Assembly: GCA_965277735.1 (NCBI GenBank)
Contig: CBDIDO010000003.1
Span: 372,001 to 436,000 of the forward strand
Source of the DNA: RH-AL1 sp965277735
GTDB taxonomy: Bacteria > Pseudomonadota > Alphaproteobacteria > Rhizobiales > Beijerinckiaceae
DNA: 64,000 bases
Direction of reading: 5' to 3'
The notes under the pieces: generated by a model
The model's database searches: none
What the model was told of the DNA's origin: nothing
Seen by the model: only the letters and a program-made list of their open reading frames with translations
Shown here: positions 8,672 to 20,263 of the stretch, piece after piece
How positions within the stretch are numbered: the stretch's first letter is position 1
Layout of the letters: every line of letters starts with the position of its first letter
Made by a program: the position numbers and the translations under genes

Positions 8672-8911
8672 GCCGACTGGCGCAGCGACGCATCACTTGG
8701 TTTGCCAGTAAGTCGTGAGGCCACCCTCGCCAACGCTCTCGCGGGAGCCGCGGTCTTCGACCTCCCCGCCGAAGAGGCAGCAGCGATCGTCGAGAAGCTC
8801 CGTGCGACCGTGTCCGCGCGGTGGGAGCCGCTTTTTGCCGAGGCGGGGATCGGCGCCGCGGATCGCCGCCGTTTCGCGACGTGCTTCCGGCTCGCCGCCG
8901 GGGCGGCCTGA
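8672..8911 (+). pseudogene. C-terminal remnant of a HipA-family toxin kinase
   Basis: An open stretch after a stop at 8669-8671 with no ATG; only a TTG at 8702. It reads ATLANALAGAAVFDLPAEEA, then an amphipathic helix (AAIVEKLRATVSARWEPLF) and GIGAADRRRFATCF. This layout (xATLENAL, LxxxEAxxIV, V..W...F...G) is the usual end of HipA serine/threonine kinases. The remaining about 350 residues, including the kinase core, are missing. It could alternatively be a small unrelated gene started by TTG, but no Shine-Dalgarno precedes that codon. Confidence 0.45.
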
Positions 8912-8933
8912 CCCGGCCTCTCCGATCTCGGCT

Positions 8934-10226
8934 TCAGCGCTTCAGCGCGCTCTCCGTCGCCAGCGCGACGGAAAACAGCAGCGCGTCCTGCCCGGCGCGC
9001 GCGGCGAGCTGGACGCCGACCGGCATGTTGTTCGGCCCGTGGCCGGCTGGCAGCGTGAGGCAGGGCAGCTGCAGCTGCGTCCAGACGCGGTTGAAGGCGG
9101 GGTCGCCCGTCGCCTGCAGGCCCTTCGGCGCCTCGCCGGGCGCCGGCGGCGAGAGGATGACGTCGGCATCGCCGAAGATGGCGTCGATGTCGCGGATCAT
9201 CTCGCGCGTGGCGGCGATCGCCTGGTCGTAGGCGCGGGCGGAGATCGTGCGGCCCTCATCGAGGTAGGACTTCAGGATCGACGACAGCTTGGCCTCGTGG
9301 CGGCGGCGCTCGTCGGCGAGCGCCTTGTCCATCTCGTAGGCCATCACCAATCGCTGCAGCTTGGCGAGCTGCTGCAGCTGCGGCGGGTTCGGCAGGTCGC
9401 GCACGGCGTGGCCGGCCTTTTCCAGCGCCGCCATCGCGCGATCAAGTGCAACCACGGCCTCGGGCTCGGCATGGCCCGGGTAGGGCTCGCGCAGCACGGC
9501 GACCTTGAAGGTGCCGCCGGGCTCGGGCTTCAGCGACGGCCGTGCGGTGAGGCCGGCGATCGCGAAGGCCGCGTCCTCGACGTCGCGCGCGATCAGCCCG
9601 ACCGTGTCGAGCCAGTCGGAGATCACCTTGACGCCGGCGCGCGGGATCAGCCCCCAGGTCGGCTTGTAGCCGACGACGCCGCAATAGGCCGCGGGGCGGA
9701 TGATCGAGCCCGCCGTCTGCGTGCCGAAGGCGAGCGGCACGAGCCCGGCGCCGACCGCGGCGGCCGAGCCCTGCGACGAGCCGCCCGGCGTGCGCTCGGG
9801 ATCGTGCGGATTCACCGTCTTGCCGGGCCGGTAATAGGCGAATTCCGTCGTCACCGTCTTGCCGACGACGATGGCGCCGGCGTTGCGCGCCTGGGCGACG
9901 CAGGCCGCGTCCGACACCGGCCGGTGCTTGTCGTAGAGCTCGGAGCCATAGCCGGTTGGCAGGTCGGCGGTGTCGATGTTGTCCTTCACGGCGAGCGGCA
10001 CGCTGGCGAGCGGGGGCACCTTGTCGCCGAGCTTGCGCACCTTGTCCCAGGCCCGCGCCTGCTCGAGCGCCGGCTCCGCGCCGACGACCGTGAAGGCGCC
10101 GAGCGCCGGGTCATGGGCGGCGATGCGATCCAGCGTCTCGCGGATCGCGGCTTCCGATGTGGTCTTCCCCGCTTTGAGATCAGCCGCGAGCGAGCGGGCG
10201 GTGGGGCAGGGGAGGGCGTCGGACAT
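8934..10226 (-). CDS. Amidase (amidase signature family)
   Basis: A 430-residue amidase-signature enzyme, hydrolysing a C-N amide bond in the cytosol. The Ser-cisSer-Lys triad is visible: lysine in PLAVKDNID (about residue 82), the cis-serine in PGGSSQGSAAAV and the nucleophile serine in TQTAGSIIRPAAY. It is slightly shorter than typical amidases or GatA (about 460-490 residues), and there is no gatB or gatC beside it, so it is not the tRNA amidotransferase subunit. Substrate cannot be read from the sequence. It is followed on the same strand direction by no close partner; the gene at 10301 lies 75 bases upstream and could be co-transcribed. Confidence 0.88.
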   Translation of the reverse strand: MSDALPCPTARSLAADLKAGKTTSEAAIRETLDRIAAHDPALGAFTVVGAEPALEQARAWDKVRKLGDKVPPLASVPLAVKDNIDTADLPTGYGSELYDKHRPVSDAACVAQARNAGAIVVGKTVTTEFAYYRPGKTVNPHDPERTPGGSSQGSAAAVGAGLVPLAFGTQTAGSIIRPAAYCGVVGYKPTWGLIPRAGVKVISDWLDTVGLIARDVEDAAFAIAGLTARPSLKPEPGGTFKVAVLREPYPGHAEPEAVVALDRAMAALEKAGHAVRDLPNPPQLQQLAKLQRLVMAYEMDKALADERRRHEAKLSSILKSYLDEGRTISARAYDQAIAATREMIRDIDAIFGDADVILSPPAPGEAPKGLQATGDPAFNRVWTQLQLPCLTLPAGHGPNNMPVGVQLAARAGQDALLFSVALATESALKR

Positions 10227-10300
10227 CGGCCGCGTTCTAGGCGACGCGGCCGCCGGGGTCGAGCCCGATCACACGTGACCGCCTCGGTCCCGGGCGAACC

Positions 10301-10672
10301 TTATTTCGCCCGCGACCTGAAGATGGTGTCGGGCTCCGCCCGCAGCGCGGCCGGAAAGATCGGGATCACGCGCGGCGGCGGCCGCAACACGCTCTCCTCG
10401 ACCGGCTCCTGCGTCTTGCCGCGCAGATAGAGGAACAACTCGACCGCCTCGTCGGCCAGAACCTTGGCATCGCTCGCCGTGGCGAGGCGCCGCTTGAGGC
10501 GAAGCCGGCTGCGACCGAGATTGTGAACGAGACGCGCGATCTGTGGCGCACCCGCCGGGTCGTCCTGGATCTCGTCCTTGAGCGTCTTCCCGGCGAGGGT
10601 GCAGGCTGTTGCCAGAACCTCGACCTCCTCGGGCTCGAACACTGCCGCGCCGGATACCATCGCATCGAGCAT
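10301..10672 (-). CDS. Hypothetical protein
   Basis: A 123-residue protein, soluble and mostly helical. The ATG at 10672 is chosen because GGGAGG sits five bases upstream; a GTG at 10696 gives a longer form without a ribosome site. The middle contains LAGKTLKDEIQDDPAGAPQI and a basic helix LGRSRLRLKRRL, and the end is proline/arginine rich (RPPPRVIPIFP). I do not recognise a family. It is divergent from pncA with about 110 bases between the starts. Confidence 0.55.
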   Translation of the reverse strand: MLDAMVSGAAVFEPEEVEVLATACTLAGKTLKDEIQDDPAGAPQIARLVHNLGRSRLRLKRRLATASDAKVLADEAVELFLYLRGKTQEPVEESVLRPPPRVIPIFPAALRAEPDTIFRSRAK

Positions 10673-10785
10673 CGCCGCCTCCCTTGTTCCGAGCACAACA
10701 GCGGTGTGACACGCAAGGTTAATGCGATATTATGTCGCAGGACGGGTTCCGCGCCGGCAGCGGCCGTCCTGGCCATATCCGTCGC

Positions 10786-11430
10786 ATGCCCAGCGACAGC
10801 CTCACCTCCCTCGGCGCCACCGACGCCCTCATCGTCGTCGACGTGCAGAACGATTTCCTGCCCGGCGGCTCATTGGCGGTGCCGGACGGCGATGCCGTCA
10901 TCGCGCCGATCAACGCGCTGGCGCGGCGCTTTGCGCATGTCGTGCTGACGCAGGACTGGCACCCCGCCGGCCACGTCTCGTTCGCCTCGACGCATCGCAA
11001 GGCGCCGCTCGAGACGGTCGCGCTGCCCGACGGCCGCGACCAGGTGCTGTGGCCGGACCATTGCCTGCAGGAGACATCAGGCGCCGCGATCGCCGATGCG
11101 ATCGACATCCCGCACGCGCGACTCGTCATCCGCAAGGGACACCGGGTGCAGCTCGACAGCTATTCGGCCTTCAAGGAGGCCGACCGTGCAACGCCGACGG
11201 GCCTCGCCGGCTACCTGCGCGAGCTGGGCATCGCCCGCGTCTTCGTCGTCGGGCTGGCCACCGACTTCTGCGCCGCCTGGACCGCGATCGACGCCGCGGG
11301 CGCCGGGTTCGAGACCTATCTGATCGAGGACGCCACCCGCGGCATCGACGCCGGTGGCTCGATGGCAAGGGCGTTCGCGGACATGGACGCCGCGGGGGTC
11401 AGGCGAATCGTCGCGAGCGCGCTCGGATAG
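10786..11430 (+). CDS. pncA: Nicotinamidase
   Basis: A 214-residue cysteine hydrolase of the isochorismatase fold that converts nicotinamide to nicotinate in NAD recycling. The catalytic triad is visible: Asp19 (VVDVQNDF), Lys117 (IRKGH) and Cys162 (TDFCAAW). The metal site D57-W-H59...H63 (TQDWHPAGHVSF) is intact. The chosen ATG at 10786 gives the normal family N-terminus; the open frame from 10732 adds 18 residues with no counterpart. The same enzyme activates pyrazinamide in mycobacteria. A strong GC hairpin follows at 11481-11502. Confidence 0.95.
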   Translation: MPSDSLTSLGATDALIVVDVQNDFLPGGSLAVPDGDAVIAPINALARRFAHVVLTQDWHPAGHVSFASTHRKAPLETVALPDGRDQVLWPDHCLQETSGAAIADAIDIPHARLVIRKGHRVQLDSYSAFKEADRATPTGLAGYLRELGIARVFVVGLATDFCAAWTAIDAAGAGFETYLIEDATRGIDAGGSMARAFADMDAAGVRRIVASALG

Positions 11431-11480
11431 AGTGCGACTGCTGCGCATTGCAAAGATCGCGAATGCCGGTCGTCTGCTTT

Positions 11481-11502
11481 CCCTCCCCGCAAGGGGGAGG
11501 GG
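11481..11502. terminator. Hairpin between convergent genes
   Basis: CCCTCCCC followed by GCAA and GGGGGAGGG forms an 8-9 bp stem with a tetraloop between pncA (plus) and the MFS gene (minus). There is no long T tract, so it may act as a weak bidirectional terminator or simply be a short member of the CTTCTCCCGC-type repeat family. Confidence 0.45.
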
Positions 11503-11535
11503 TGTCCCTTCCTATGCCGGGTAGGAGATCCGCCC

Positions 11536-12757
11536 CTACGCTCGCGCGGGCTGCACCGGCACCGCCATCTCGGCAACGCGCGGGCGGAGCAGGAAGGCGA
11601 ACAGCGCCACGAGCCCGAACACCGCCATGCTGGCGACCGTCGAGAGTGGCGTGCGGCCGTCGTAGGCCGTCGCCACCACGTAGCCGGCCAACGCGCCGGA
11701 GACGAGCTGGGCCGACACCACCGCGGCGCTGGCCGTGCCGGCGATGTGCAGCAGCGGCTCGATGGCAAGCTGCATCGCGTTCACGTTGGTGATCGAGCAG
11801 CCCATCATCAGCAGGACAAGGAACGGCAGGAAGGCGACGAGCCGCGGCTCGCCCGCCAGCGTCAGCGCCAGCAGGGCGAGCGTGCCGGTGACGACGAGCG
11901 TCAGGCCGCCGACGAGCAGCTTCACCGGGGGCATGCCGCGCTTGTTGAGCCGGGCGTTGACGAGGTTGCCGACGAGCAGGCCAGACGAGTTGAGCATGAA
12001 GGTCAGCCCGTACTGCGTCGGCGTCAGATGGAAGGCGCCGATCATCACGTAGGGCGAGCCCGACACGTAGGAGAAGATCACGCCGAACATCGCGATCGCG
12101 ATCAGCGTGAAGCCGAGCGAGCGCGGGTTGCGGAACACCGCCGTGTAGTGCCGCGCGAGGTCGCGCGGCGCCATCGACACGCGACGCGCCTCGGGCAGCG
12201 ATTCATCGAGCCGCCACCACACCAGGACCAGCGCGAGCGCGCCGGTGACGGTGAGGAAGGCGTAGATCATGCGCCAGCCGCCGAATCCCATCAGCAGCGC
12301 GCCGATCGACGGCGCCAGCAGCGGCGCCAGCAGGCTGAGCGCGGAGACGTAGGACATCTTCTCGCGCTGCGCCGCGCCTTTGAAATGGTCGCCGATGATG
12401 GCGAGGCCGAGCGGCCGTGCGCCGCCGCCCATGCCCTGCACGAAGCGGCAGACGAAGCAGCGACGGCAGGCTCGGGGCGAAGCAGCAGCCGAGGCCGCCG
12501 ATGACGTAGACGAAGCAGGCGAGCAGCGCGACCGGGCGGCGCCCGAACCGGTCCGACAGCGGGCCGTAGATCAGCGGCGAGATCGCGAAGCTCAGCATGA
12601 AGGCGGAGAGCGACAGGCCGATCGTCGCCGGCGCCACCTGGAGATCGTGCGCCATCGGCTGCAGCGCGGCGAGCGACATGTCGGTCGCGAACGCCGAAAG
12701 GGCGCCGAGCAGGCTCATGAGCACGATGAACAGGAACGAGGTGGGCGCGGCCCGCAA
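11536..12757 (-). pseudogene. Bcr/CflA-type MFS drug-efflux transporter, frameshifted
   Basis: Two overlapping frames together make one twelve-helix transporter of about 407 residues. The first (from a TTG at 12757 behind CGGGAG) holds helices 1-3 and motif A, GPLSDRFGRRP, and reads correctly to FAPSLPSLL. The second frame carries on with CRFVQGMGGGARPLGLAII and runs to the stop at 11536. Joining them needs one extra base near 12455-12465 in the CTGCTTCGTC stretch. Either a real single-base deletion has killed the gene or the base is a sequence error. Everything else (helix number, loop charges) is well kept, which suggests recent decay or an error. Bcr/CflA proteins export small toxic molecules by proton antiport. 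Confidence 0.8.
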
Positions 12758-12942
12758 GGCGGTCTCCCGAGAGGTTCTGGTATGCGAGAGGGCGGCGTGG
12801 CGATTGAACCGAGCCGATGGTACTCAAACCAGAATCTATGTCAGGGGCAAGGCGAAACGGCTGCGCGAGGGGCACGCCAGCCATGTGGCCTGCGTGACCC
12901 GCGCGCGAATGGTGACGGAAGCGTAAACGCGCCGCGCCGCGC

Positions 12943-13164
12943 TCAGGAGTGCTTGCGCACCTCGTCCTCCACCCTGTCCTTTGCCTCACCCATCCCGTCG
13001 CGCACCTTGTCGCGAGTCGTGTTCTCGGGGAGCTTGCTCTTCTCCTCGCGCACCGGCTCGGGCGTCTTCGGCGCGTCATAGGTCTTCTCGCGCACGTGGT
13101 TCAGCTCGGCCTCGACGGGCGCGCCGCCCGTGTTGCGCTTCTGTGCCAATTTGTCGTCCGCCAT
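12943..13164 (-). CDS. Small, highly charged hypothetical protein
   Basis: A 73-residue hydrophilic protein starting MADDKLAQKRNTGGAPVEAE behind a strong AAAGGAG. It is rich in Lys, Glu, Asp and Arg and poor in hydrophobic residues, and ends in TTRDKVRDGMGEAKDRVED, a pattern reminiscent of CsbD-like or LEA-like stress proteins. It is probably disordered or folds as a helix on binding. Function is unknown. Confidence 0.6.
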   Translation of the reverse strand: MADDKLAQKRNTGGAPVEAELNHVREKTYDAPKTPEPVREEKSKLPENTTRDKVRDGMGEAKDRVEDEVRKHS

Positions 13165-13257
13165 CGATTTGCTCCTTTGCGTGGACCGGCGAACGAACGA
13201 GGGCCGGGATCGATCCGCAGTCTTGCGGCAATCGGCTTCGCGCGCGATGAGGGGCGC

Positions 13258-13827
13258 ATGCTCCCCCACCGTCCCGGCCTGCTCCTCGTCCTTGCGCTCG
13301 TGGCTGGTCCGGCTTGGGCGGACCAGGGCGCGCGGCCGGCGGCGAGCCTGCGCGACCTGCGGGACCATTTCGCCGGCTGCTTCACGCCGCCGAGCGCGGC
13401 GGCCAACACCCGCGTGACCTTCTATTTCTCGATGAACGCCAGGGGCGGCCTGGTCGGCGGCCCGCGCACCACGTGGCTCGGCTTCACCGGCGCGCCGCAG
13501 GACCGCGCCAAGGCGATCGGCAGGTTCACCCAGGCCTTCGATGGCTGCCTGCCGGTCGCGCTCGACCGGCGGATGGCCGCCACCCTGCCGGGGGAAGTCT
13601 ATTTCCTGCAATATGTCGTCGGCCGCGACGGGCACGAGGACGCGGTGCTGCTGCGCCCGTTCGGCAGCCACGGCGGGATCGGGCCAAGAACGATCGAGCC
13701 GCGCGGGATCGAGCCGCGCGAGATTGAGCCGCCGCGCCTCGGTCGCCTCGCGCCGGTGCCCACGCCCGCGCCAATGCATGGGCCGGTGTTCGACTCGCCG
13801 ATCGCGCTACCGCCGCCGCGGCGGTAG
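13258..13827 (+). CDS. Secreted hypothetical protein
   Basis: A 189-residue protein with a Sec signal peptide (MLPHRPGLLLVLALVAGPAWA, cleavage before DQGA). The mature domain has FAGCFTPP, TRVTFYFSMNARGGLVGGPR and FDGCLPVALD, i.e. two cysteines placed as a likely disulfide pair, and ends in a Pro/Arg/Glu-rich tail with a small repeat (TIEPRGIEPREIEPP). The pattern 'signal peptide, x-x-F/Y-S-M-N-x-x-G' recalls a periplasmic protein common in Rhizobiales, without known function. It is divergent from the charged protein at 12943-13164; the 93 bases between them hold both ribosome sites. Confidence 0.65.
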   Translation: MLPHRPGLLLVLALVAGPAWADQGARPAASLRDLRDHFAGCFTPPSAAANTRVTFYFSMNARGGLVGGPRTTWLGFTGAPQDRAKAIGRFTQAFDGCLPVALDRRMAATLPGEVYFLQYVVGRDGHEDAVLLRPFGSHGGIGPRTIEPRGIEPREIEPPRLGRLAPVPTPAPMHGPVFDSPIALPPPRR

Positions 13828-13903
13828 GGGCTCCCGCCTTTGAAGGCGATGGGGTCTGTCGAGACGCGAAAGCCGACGGAGGCCGCAGCGCCGGCAGCCC
13901 TCC

Positions 13904-14665
13904 TCAGGGCCGCAGGCGGTACCCCGTGCGGAACATCCACCAGACCACGGCGAGGCACGCCGAGAGGAACACCAGCGTCATCGCCAGGCTCAGCCCGACG
14001 CCGACGTCGGAGGCGCCGTAGAAGCTCCAGCGGAAGCCGGAGACGAGATAGACCACCGGGTTGACCAGCGTCACCTTCTGCCAGAACGGCGGCAGCATCG
14101 AGATCGAGTAGAACGAGCCGCCGAGGAACGTGAGCGGGGTGACGATCAGCAGCGGCACGATCTGCAGCCGCTCGAAGTCCTTCGCCCAGACGCCGATGAT
14201 GAAGCCGAACAGGCTGAAGGTGACGGCGATCAGCACCAGGAACGTCGCCATCCAGACCGGATGCGCGATCTCGTAGGTGACGAAGAACCGCGCCGTGATC
14301 AGGATGATGAGCCCGAGCAGCATCGATTTCGTCGCCGCGGCGCCGACGTAGCCGGCGACCACCTCGTACCAGGCGACCGGCGCCGACATCAGCTCGTAGA
14401 CCGTGCCGTTCCACTTCGGGATGTAGATGCCGAAGGCGGCATTCGAGATGCTCTGCGTCAAGAGGCTCAGCATGGTGAGGCCGGGCACGATGAAGGCAGC
14501 ATAGCTGATGCCGTCGACGCTCGAGATGCGCGAGCCGATCGCCGAGCCGAACACGATGAAATAGAGCGCGGTGGAGAGCACGGGCGCGATCACGCTCTGC
14601 CCGGCGGTGCGCACCCAGCGCCGCATCTCGAACTTGTAGATCGCGAAGACACCGATGAGATTCAT
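13904..14665 (-). CDS. ABC-2 type transporter permease
   Basis: A 253-residue membrane protein with six predicted helices and the ABC-2 layout (NLIGVFAIYKFEMRRWVR at the N-terminus, FGFIIGVWAKDFERLQIVPL and PLTFLGGSFYSISMLPPFW in the centre). The PLTFLGGSFYS segment is the typical ABC-2 signature of YadH-like permeases. It begins 13 bases after the stop of the ATPase gene 14679-15602, so the two form one operon and one exporter; a homodimer of each is expected. The cargo is unknown. Confidence 0.92.
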   Translation of the reverse strand: MNLIGVFAIYKFEMRRWVRTAGQSVIAPVLSTALYFIVFGSAIGSRISSVDGISYAAFIVPGLTMLSLLTQSISNAAFGIYIPKWNGTVYELMSAPVAWYEVVAGYVGAAATKSMLLGLIILITARFFVTYEIAHPVWMATFLVLIAVTFSLFGFIIGVWAKDFERLQIVPLLIVTPLTFLGGSFYSISMLPPFWQKVTLVNPVVYLVSGFRWSFYGASDVGVGLSLAMTLVFLSACLAVVWWMFRTGYRLRP

Positions 14666-14678
14666 GCCGTTGGGTTCC

Positions 14679-15602
<924 letters not shown>

Positions 15603-15741
15603 GCGGGCTCCCGGAACGAGGGCTGGAAGGAAGGCGGGGCGCGCCCGATAGCACGTGGCGCGCGGGGTTCATATGGGGTGCCGTGCGCGACCTGCGCGCG
15701 CCGCATCGGACCCTTGCGCCCGCGGCGTGTGGCAAGAGCTA

Positions 15742-15764
15742 CCTAACGGTATAATATCCATAGG
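15742..15764 (+). promoter_or_regulatory. Putative promoter/operator of the Old Yellow Enzyme gene
   Basis: A TATAAT hexamer (15750-15755), rare in this GC-rich genome, lies within an imperfect palindrome that starts CCTAACGG and ends CCATAGG, 42 bases before the start at 15806. A palindrome over the -10 box is a usual place for a TetR- or MarR-type repressor of nem-type genes. No clear -35 hexamer is visible, and no regulator gene sits next to it. Confidence 0.4.
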
Positions 15765-15805
15765 CCTGTGGCGCCCTCGGGCGCCTTTCTGCGACCGGAG
15801 AGCTC

Positions 15806-16900
15806 ATGCCCACTCTATTCGATCCGATCCGCCTCGGGGCGATCGAGGCGCCAAACCGTATCCTGATGGCGCCGCTGACGCGGGGCCGCGCGACCCGCGC
15901 GCACGTGCCGACGCCGATCATGGCGGACTATTACGCGCAGCGCGCCAGCGCCGGCCTCATCATCTCGGAGGCGACCGGCATCAGCCAGCAGGGTCTCGGC
16001 TGGCCCTACGCGCCGGGCCTGTGGAGCGACGCGCAGGTCGAAGCATGGCGCCCTGTGGTGAAGGCGGTGCATGACGCGGGCGGGCGTTTCGTCGCCCAGC
16101 TCTGGCACATGGGCCGCGTGGTGCACCCGAGCCTCGGCGGCGGCCAGCCGGTGTCGGCCTCGGCGACGACGGCGCCCGACAATGCGCATACCTACGACGG
16201 CAAGCAGCCTTACGTGGAAGCCCGCGCGCTGCGCGAGGACGAGATCCCGGCCGTGCTTGAGGACTACCGCCGCGCCGCGCGCAACGCGATGGCCGCGGGC
16301 TTCGACGGCGTGCAGATCCACGCCGCGAACGGCTATCTCATCGACCAATTCCTGCGCGACGGTAGCAACCTGCGCACCGACGGCTACGGCGGTTCCATCG
16401 CGAACCGCACGCGGCTGCTGCGCGAGGTGACGCAGGCGGTGGTCGACACGATCGGCGCCGATCGCACCGGCGTGCGCCTGTCGCCAAACGGCGCGATCCA
16501 GGGCGTCGACGATTCGAACGCGCCCGCGCTCTTCGTCGCGGCGGCGGCGGCGCTCTCGGAGATCGGCATCGCTTTCCTCGAGATGCGCGAGCCGATTCCC
16601 GAAGGCACGTTCGGCAAGCCGTCGACGCCGCCGGTGGCGCCGGCGATCCGCGAGGTGTTCAAAGGCCCGCTGATCCTCAATTCCGACTACGACGGCGCCC
16701 GCGCCGCGGCGGCGATGGCGACCGGCCTCGTCGACGCCATTGCCTTCGGCCGCCCGTTCCTCGCCAACCCGGACCTGCCGGCGCGCCTCGCCAAGGGCGC
16801 CGCGCTGAACAAGGACGTGGCGAAGACCTGGTACAGCCAGGGGCCGGAGGGCTACGTCGACTATCCTGCGATGGGCGACGAGGCGGTCGCGGCGCAGTAG
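15806..16900 (+). CDS. Alkene reductase, Old Yellow Enzyme family
   Basis: A 364-residue FMN-dependent NADPH oxidoreductase with an (alpha/beta)8 barrel, of the NemA (N-ethylmaleimide reductase) subgroup. The substrate-binding His/Asn pair is visible in VQIHAANGYLIDQFLRDGSN, the FMN-binding start in MAPLTRGRA and the phosphate loop in DAIAFGRPFLANPD. These enzymes reduce activated C=C bonds in unsaturated aldehydes, maleimides and nitro compounds, usually in electrophile defence. Length and ends match the family exactly. It faces ureC, with a strong hairpin between the two. Confidence 0.94.
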   Translation: MPTLFDPIRLGAIEAPNRILMAPLTRGRATRAHVPTPIMADYYAQRASAGLIISEATGISQQGLGWPYAPGLWSDAQVEAWRPVVKAVHDAGGRFVAQLWHMGRVVHPSLGGGQPVSASATTAPDNAHTYDGKQPYVEARALREDEIPAVLEDYRRAARNAMAAGFDGVQIHAANGYLIDQFLRDGSNLRTDGYGGSIANRTRLLREVTQAVVDTIGADRTGVRLSPNGAIQGVDDSNAPALFVAAAAALSEIGIAFLEMREPIPEGTFGKPSTPPVAPAIREVFKGPLILNSDYDGARAAAAMATGLVDAIAFGRPFLANPDLPARLAKGAALNKDVAKTWYSQGPEGYVDYPAMGDEAVAAQ

Positions 16901-16915
16901 AGGCCGCAGCCCCCT

Positions 16916-16941
16916 CCCTTCTCCCGCTTGCGGGAGAAGGG
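16916..16941. terminator. Perfect 12-bp hairpin between convergent genes (CTTCTCCCGC-type repeat)
   Basis: CCCTTCTCCCGC, loop TT, then GCGGGAGAAGGG. It sits between the convergent Old Yellow Enzyme and ureC genes (stop to stop 50 bases), where it can end transcription from both sides. Copies with small changes occur at 32822-32844, 34655-34680, 43496-43640, 46019-46047 and 59238-59300. Confidence 0.6.
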
Positions 16942-16950
16942 AAGTCCGCC

Positions 16951-18660
<1,710 letters not shown>

Positions 18661-18728
18661 GGGCTGTCTCCGCTCATCGAGGAGCAAATTCCGGACCTTC
18701 GTCGCCACCTACCACGTAGCGCCGCGCC

Positions 18729-19280
18729 CTACACCACCTCGAGCCGCCGGTACGGCTCCGCCGGAAGCGTCACCTGAATCACATCACCCGGCTTCACCGT
18801 TCCGCCCTTGCGCACCACCCCCATGATGCCGGCTTTCCGCCGGAGGCTGCCATCGGGCTCGCGGCCGAACATCGCCTTGGTCAGGCCGTGGCCGAGCGCG
18901 TCGATCTTCTTGCACGGGTCGCGGATGCCGGAAATCTCGACCACGACGTCGCCGATCGCGAACAGAGTGCCCGTCGGAAGGGTCACCAGGTCGAGGCCTT
19001 CCGTCAACACGTTCTCGCCCATGTCGCCCGGCGCGAGCATGAAGCCGAGCGCGGCCATCTCGGCGAACAGCTCGACGGGCAGGAAGTGCACCTGAGCGAG
19101 GTTCGGCGCGGTCGGGTCCTTGCCTATGCGATAGAGGTGCTGGACCGTCGTGCCGCAATGGGCGTCGCCCTCGACGCCGAGGCCGGCCAGCAAAGTGATC
19201 GCGTCGCGCGGTTCTTTCGAAAAGCCGTGTGTCGCGGTGGCGCTTACCGCGATGATCGTGCCGGTCATGGTTTGCGGCAA
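18729..19280 (-). CDS. MOSC domain-containing protein
   Basis: A 183-residue protein with the MOSC (molybdenum cofactor sulfurase C-terminal) beta fold: GLGVEGDAHCG with the conserved cysteine near residue 42, VHFLPVELFAEM, LAPGDMGENVLTEGLDL and a late GIMGVVRKGGTVKPGD. Family members such as YiiM and YuaD handle sulfur or molybdopterin-linked chemistry; the substrate is unknown here. A TTG at 19280 has GGAGGG four bases upstream; an ATG at 19268 is the alternative start. It is one of the genes lodged between ureC and ureA-ureB, 68 bases upstream of ureC and on the same strand, so read-through into ureC is possible. Confidence 0.85.
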   Translation of the reverse strand: MPQTMTGTIIAVSATATHGFSKEPRDAITLLAGLGVEGDAHCGTTVQHLYRIGKDPTAPNLAQVHFLPVELFAEMAALGFMLAPGDMGENVLTEGLDLVTLPTGTLFAIGDVVVEISGIRDPCKKIDALGHGLTKAMFGREPDGSLRRKAGIMGVVRKGGTVKPGDVIQVTLPAEPYRRLEVV

Positions 19281-19340
19281 AGCGCCCTCCGCTCGAACAA
19301 GCGGCGACGTTAGCGCCGCCGGCGCCCGTCCGTCGAGGTC

Positions 19341-20078
19341 TTACGCCAGGCGGTCGGGGACGATCGCGCCCAAATGCTCGCGCGCGAGATAGCCGGCATC
19401 GAAGGTCGCGCGCGCCTTCAGGCGGTCGACGTCGAGGATCTTCAGGCGATGGGCCTTCAGCTCGATCAGCCCGTCGCCGCGCAGGGCCTGCAGCGTCCGG
19501 TTCACGTGCACGGTCGACAGGCCTGCGATCTCGGCCAGCTCGGTCTGGCGGAGCGGGAGATCGTACTCACCGTCGAGCGCCAGCCCGACGGCCTGCAGCC
19601 GCACTAGCAGCTCGCAGAACAGATGCGCCATCCGCTCGGTGGCAGAGCGGCAACCGAGGTTCACCACCCATTCGCTGAGGATCGCCTCGCGGCCGAGAGC
19701 CGATTGCCAGAGGAAGCGCATCACGGCGAACCGCGTCTCGCTCCACGCGAGCACCACGTCGCGGGCGACCAGCACGACGGCGCTGTCCGCCAACGCGACG
19801 AAGGTGCTGTCGCTGCGCCCTTGCAGGCACTCCTGCAGGTCGCAGCAATCGCCCGGCACGAGCAGGCCGATGATCTGGCGCCGGCCATCCGCGAGAACCC
19901 GCGCGCGGGCGATCAGCCCCTCCAGCAGAACGTGCACGGCCTCGGCCGGCTCGCCCTGCCGGACGACGATGTCGCCGACCTTGAAATGCTTGGCCTTGGC
20001 TTCGAGCTCGACCGTCCGGCGCTCATCGTCCGGCAAGCTTTGCAGCAGGAGCTCCGGGCCTGGAGTCTCGGAGGTCAT
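19341..20078 (-). CDS. Crp/Fnr family transcriptional regulator
   Basis: A 245-residue regulator with an N-terminal cyclic-nucleotide-binding-like beta barrel (HFKVGDIVVRQGEPAEAVHVLLEGL) and a C-terminal winged helix (LPLRQTELAEIAGLSTVHVN followed by RTLQALRGDGLIEL). It lacks the four-cysteine iron-sulfur cluster of Fnr and a strict cAMP phosphate cassette, so the signal is unknown; this type is common in Rhizobiales with many paralogues. It is divergent from a second Crp/Fnr gene (20264-20983), with 185 bases between the starts. Confidence 0.9.
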   Translation of the reverse strand: MTSETPGPELLLQSLPDDERRTVELEAKAKHFKVGDIVVRQGEPAEAVHVLLEGLIARARVLADGRRQIIGLLVPGDCCDLQECLQGRSDSTFVALADSAVVLVARDVVLAWSETRFAVMRFLWQSALGREAILSEWVVNLGCRSATERMAHLFCELLVRLQAVGLALDGEYDLPLRQTELAEIAGLSTVHVNRTLQALRGDGLIELKAHRLKILDVDRLKARATFDAGYLAREHLGAIVPDRLA

Positions 20079-20263
20079 CGAGACTGCTTACGGCCCTTGC
20101 AAATGTTGCGGAAGGCCTTCGATAGAAGCGTCAGAAACCGGACACAAGAGCCGCCGTCGTTGCGCTGGCCTTCAAATTGGTCGCAGGGTGCGCCATCGCT
20201 TGGCACAATCAGGCCCAAGCGCCTGAGAGAGGCTTGAGCTCCCGCCACATCCGAGGGGGGAGC

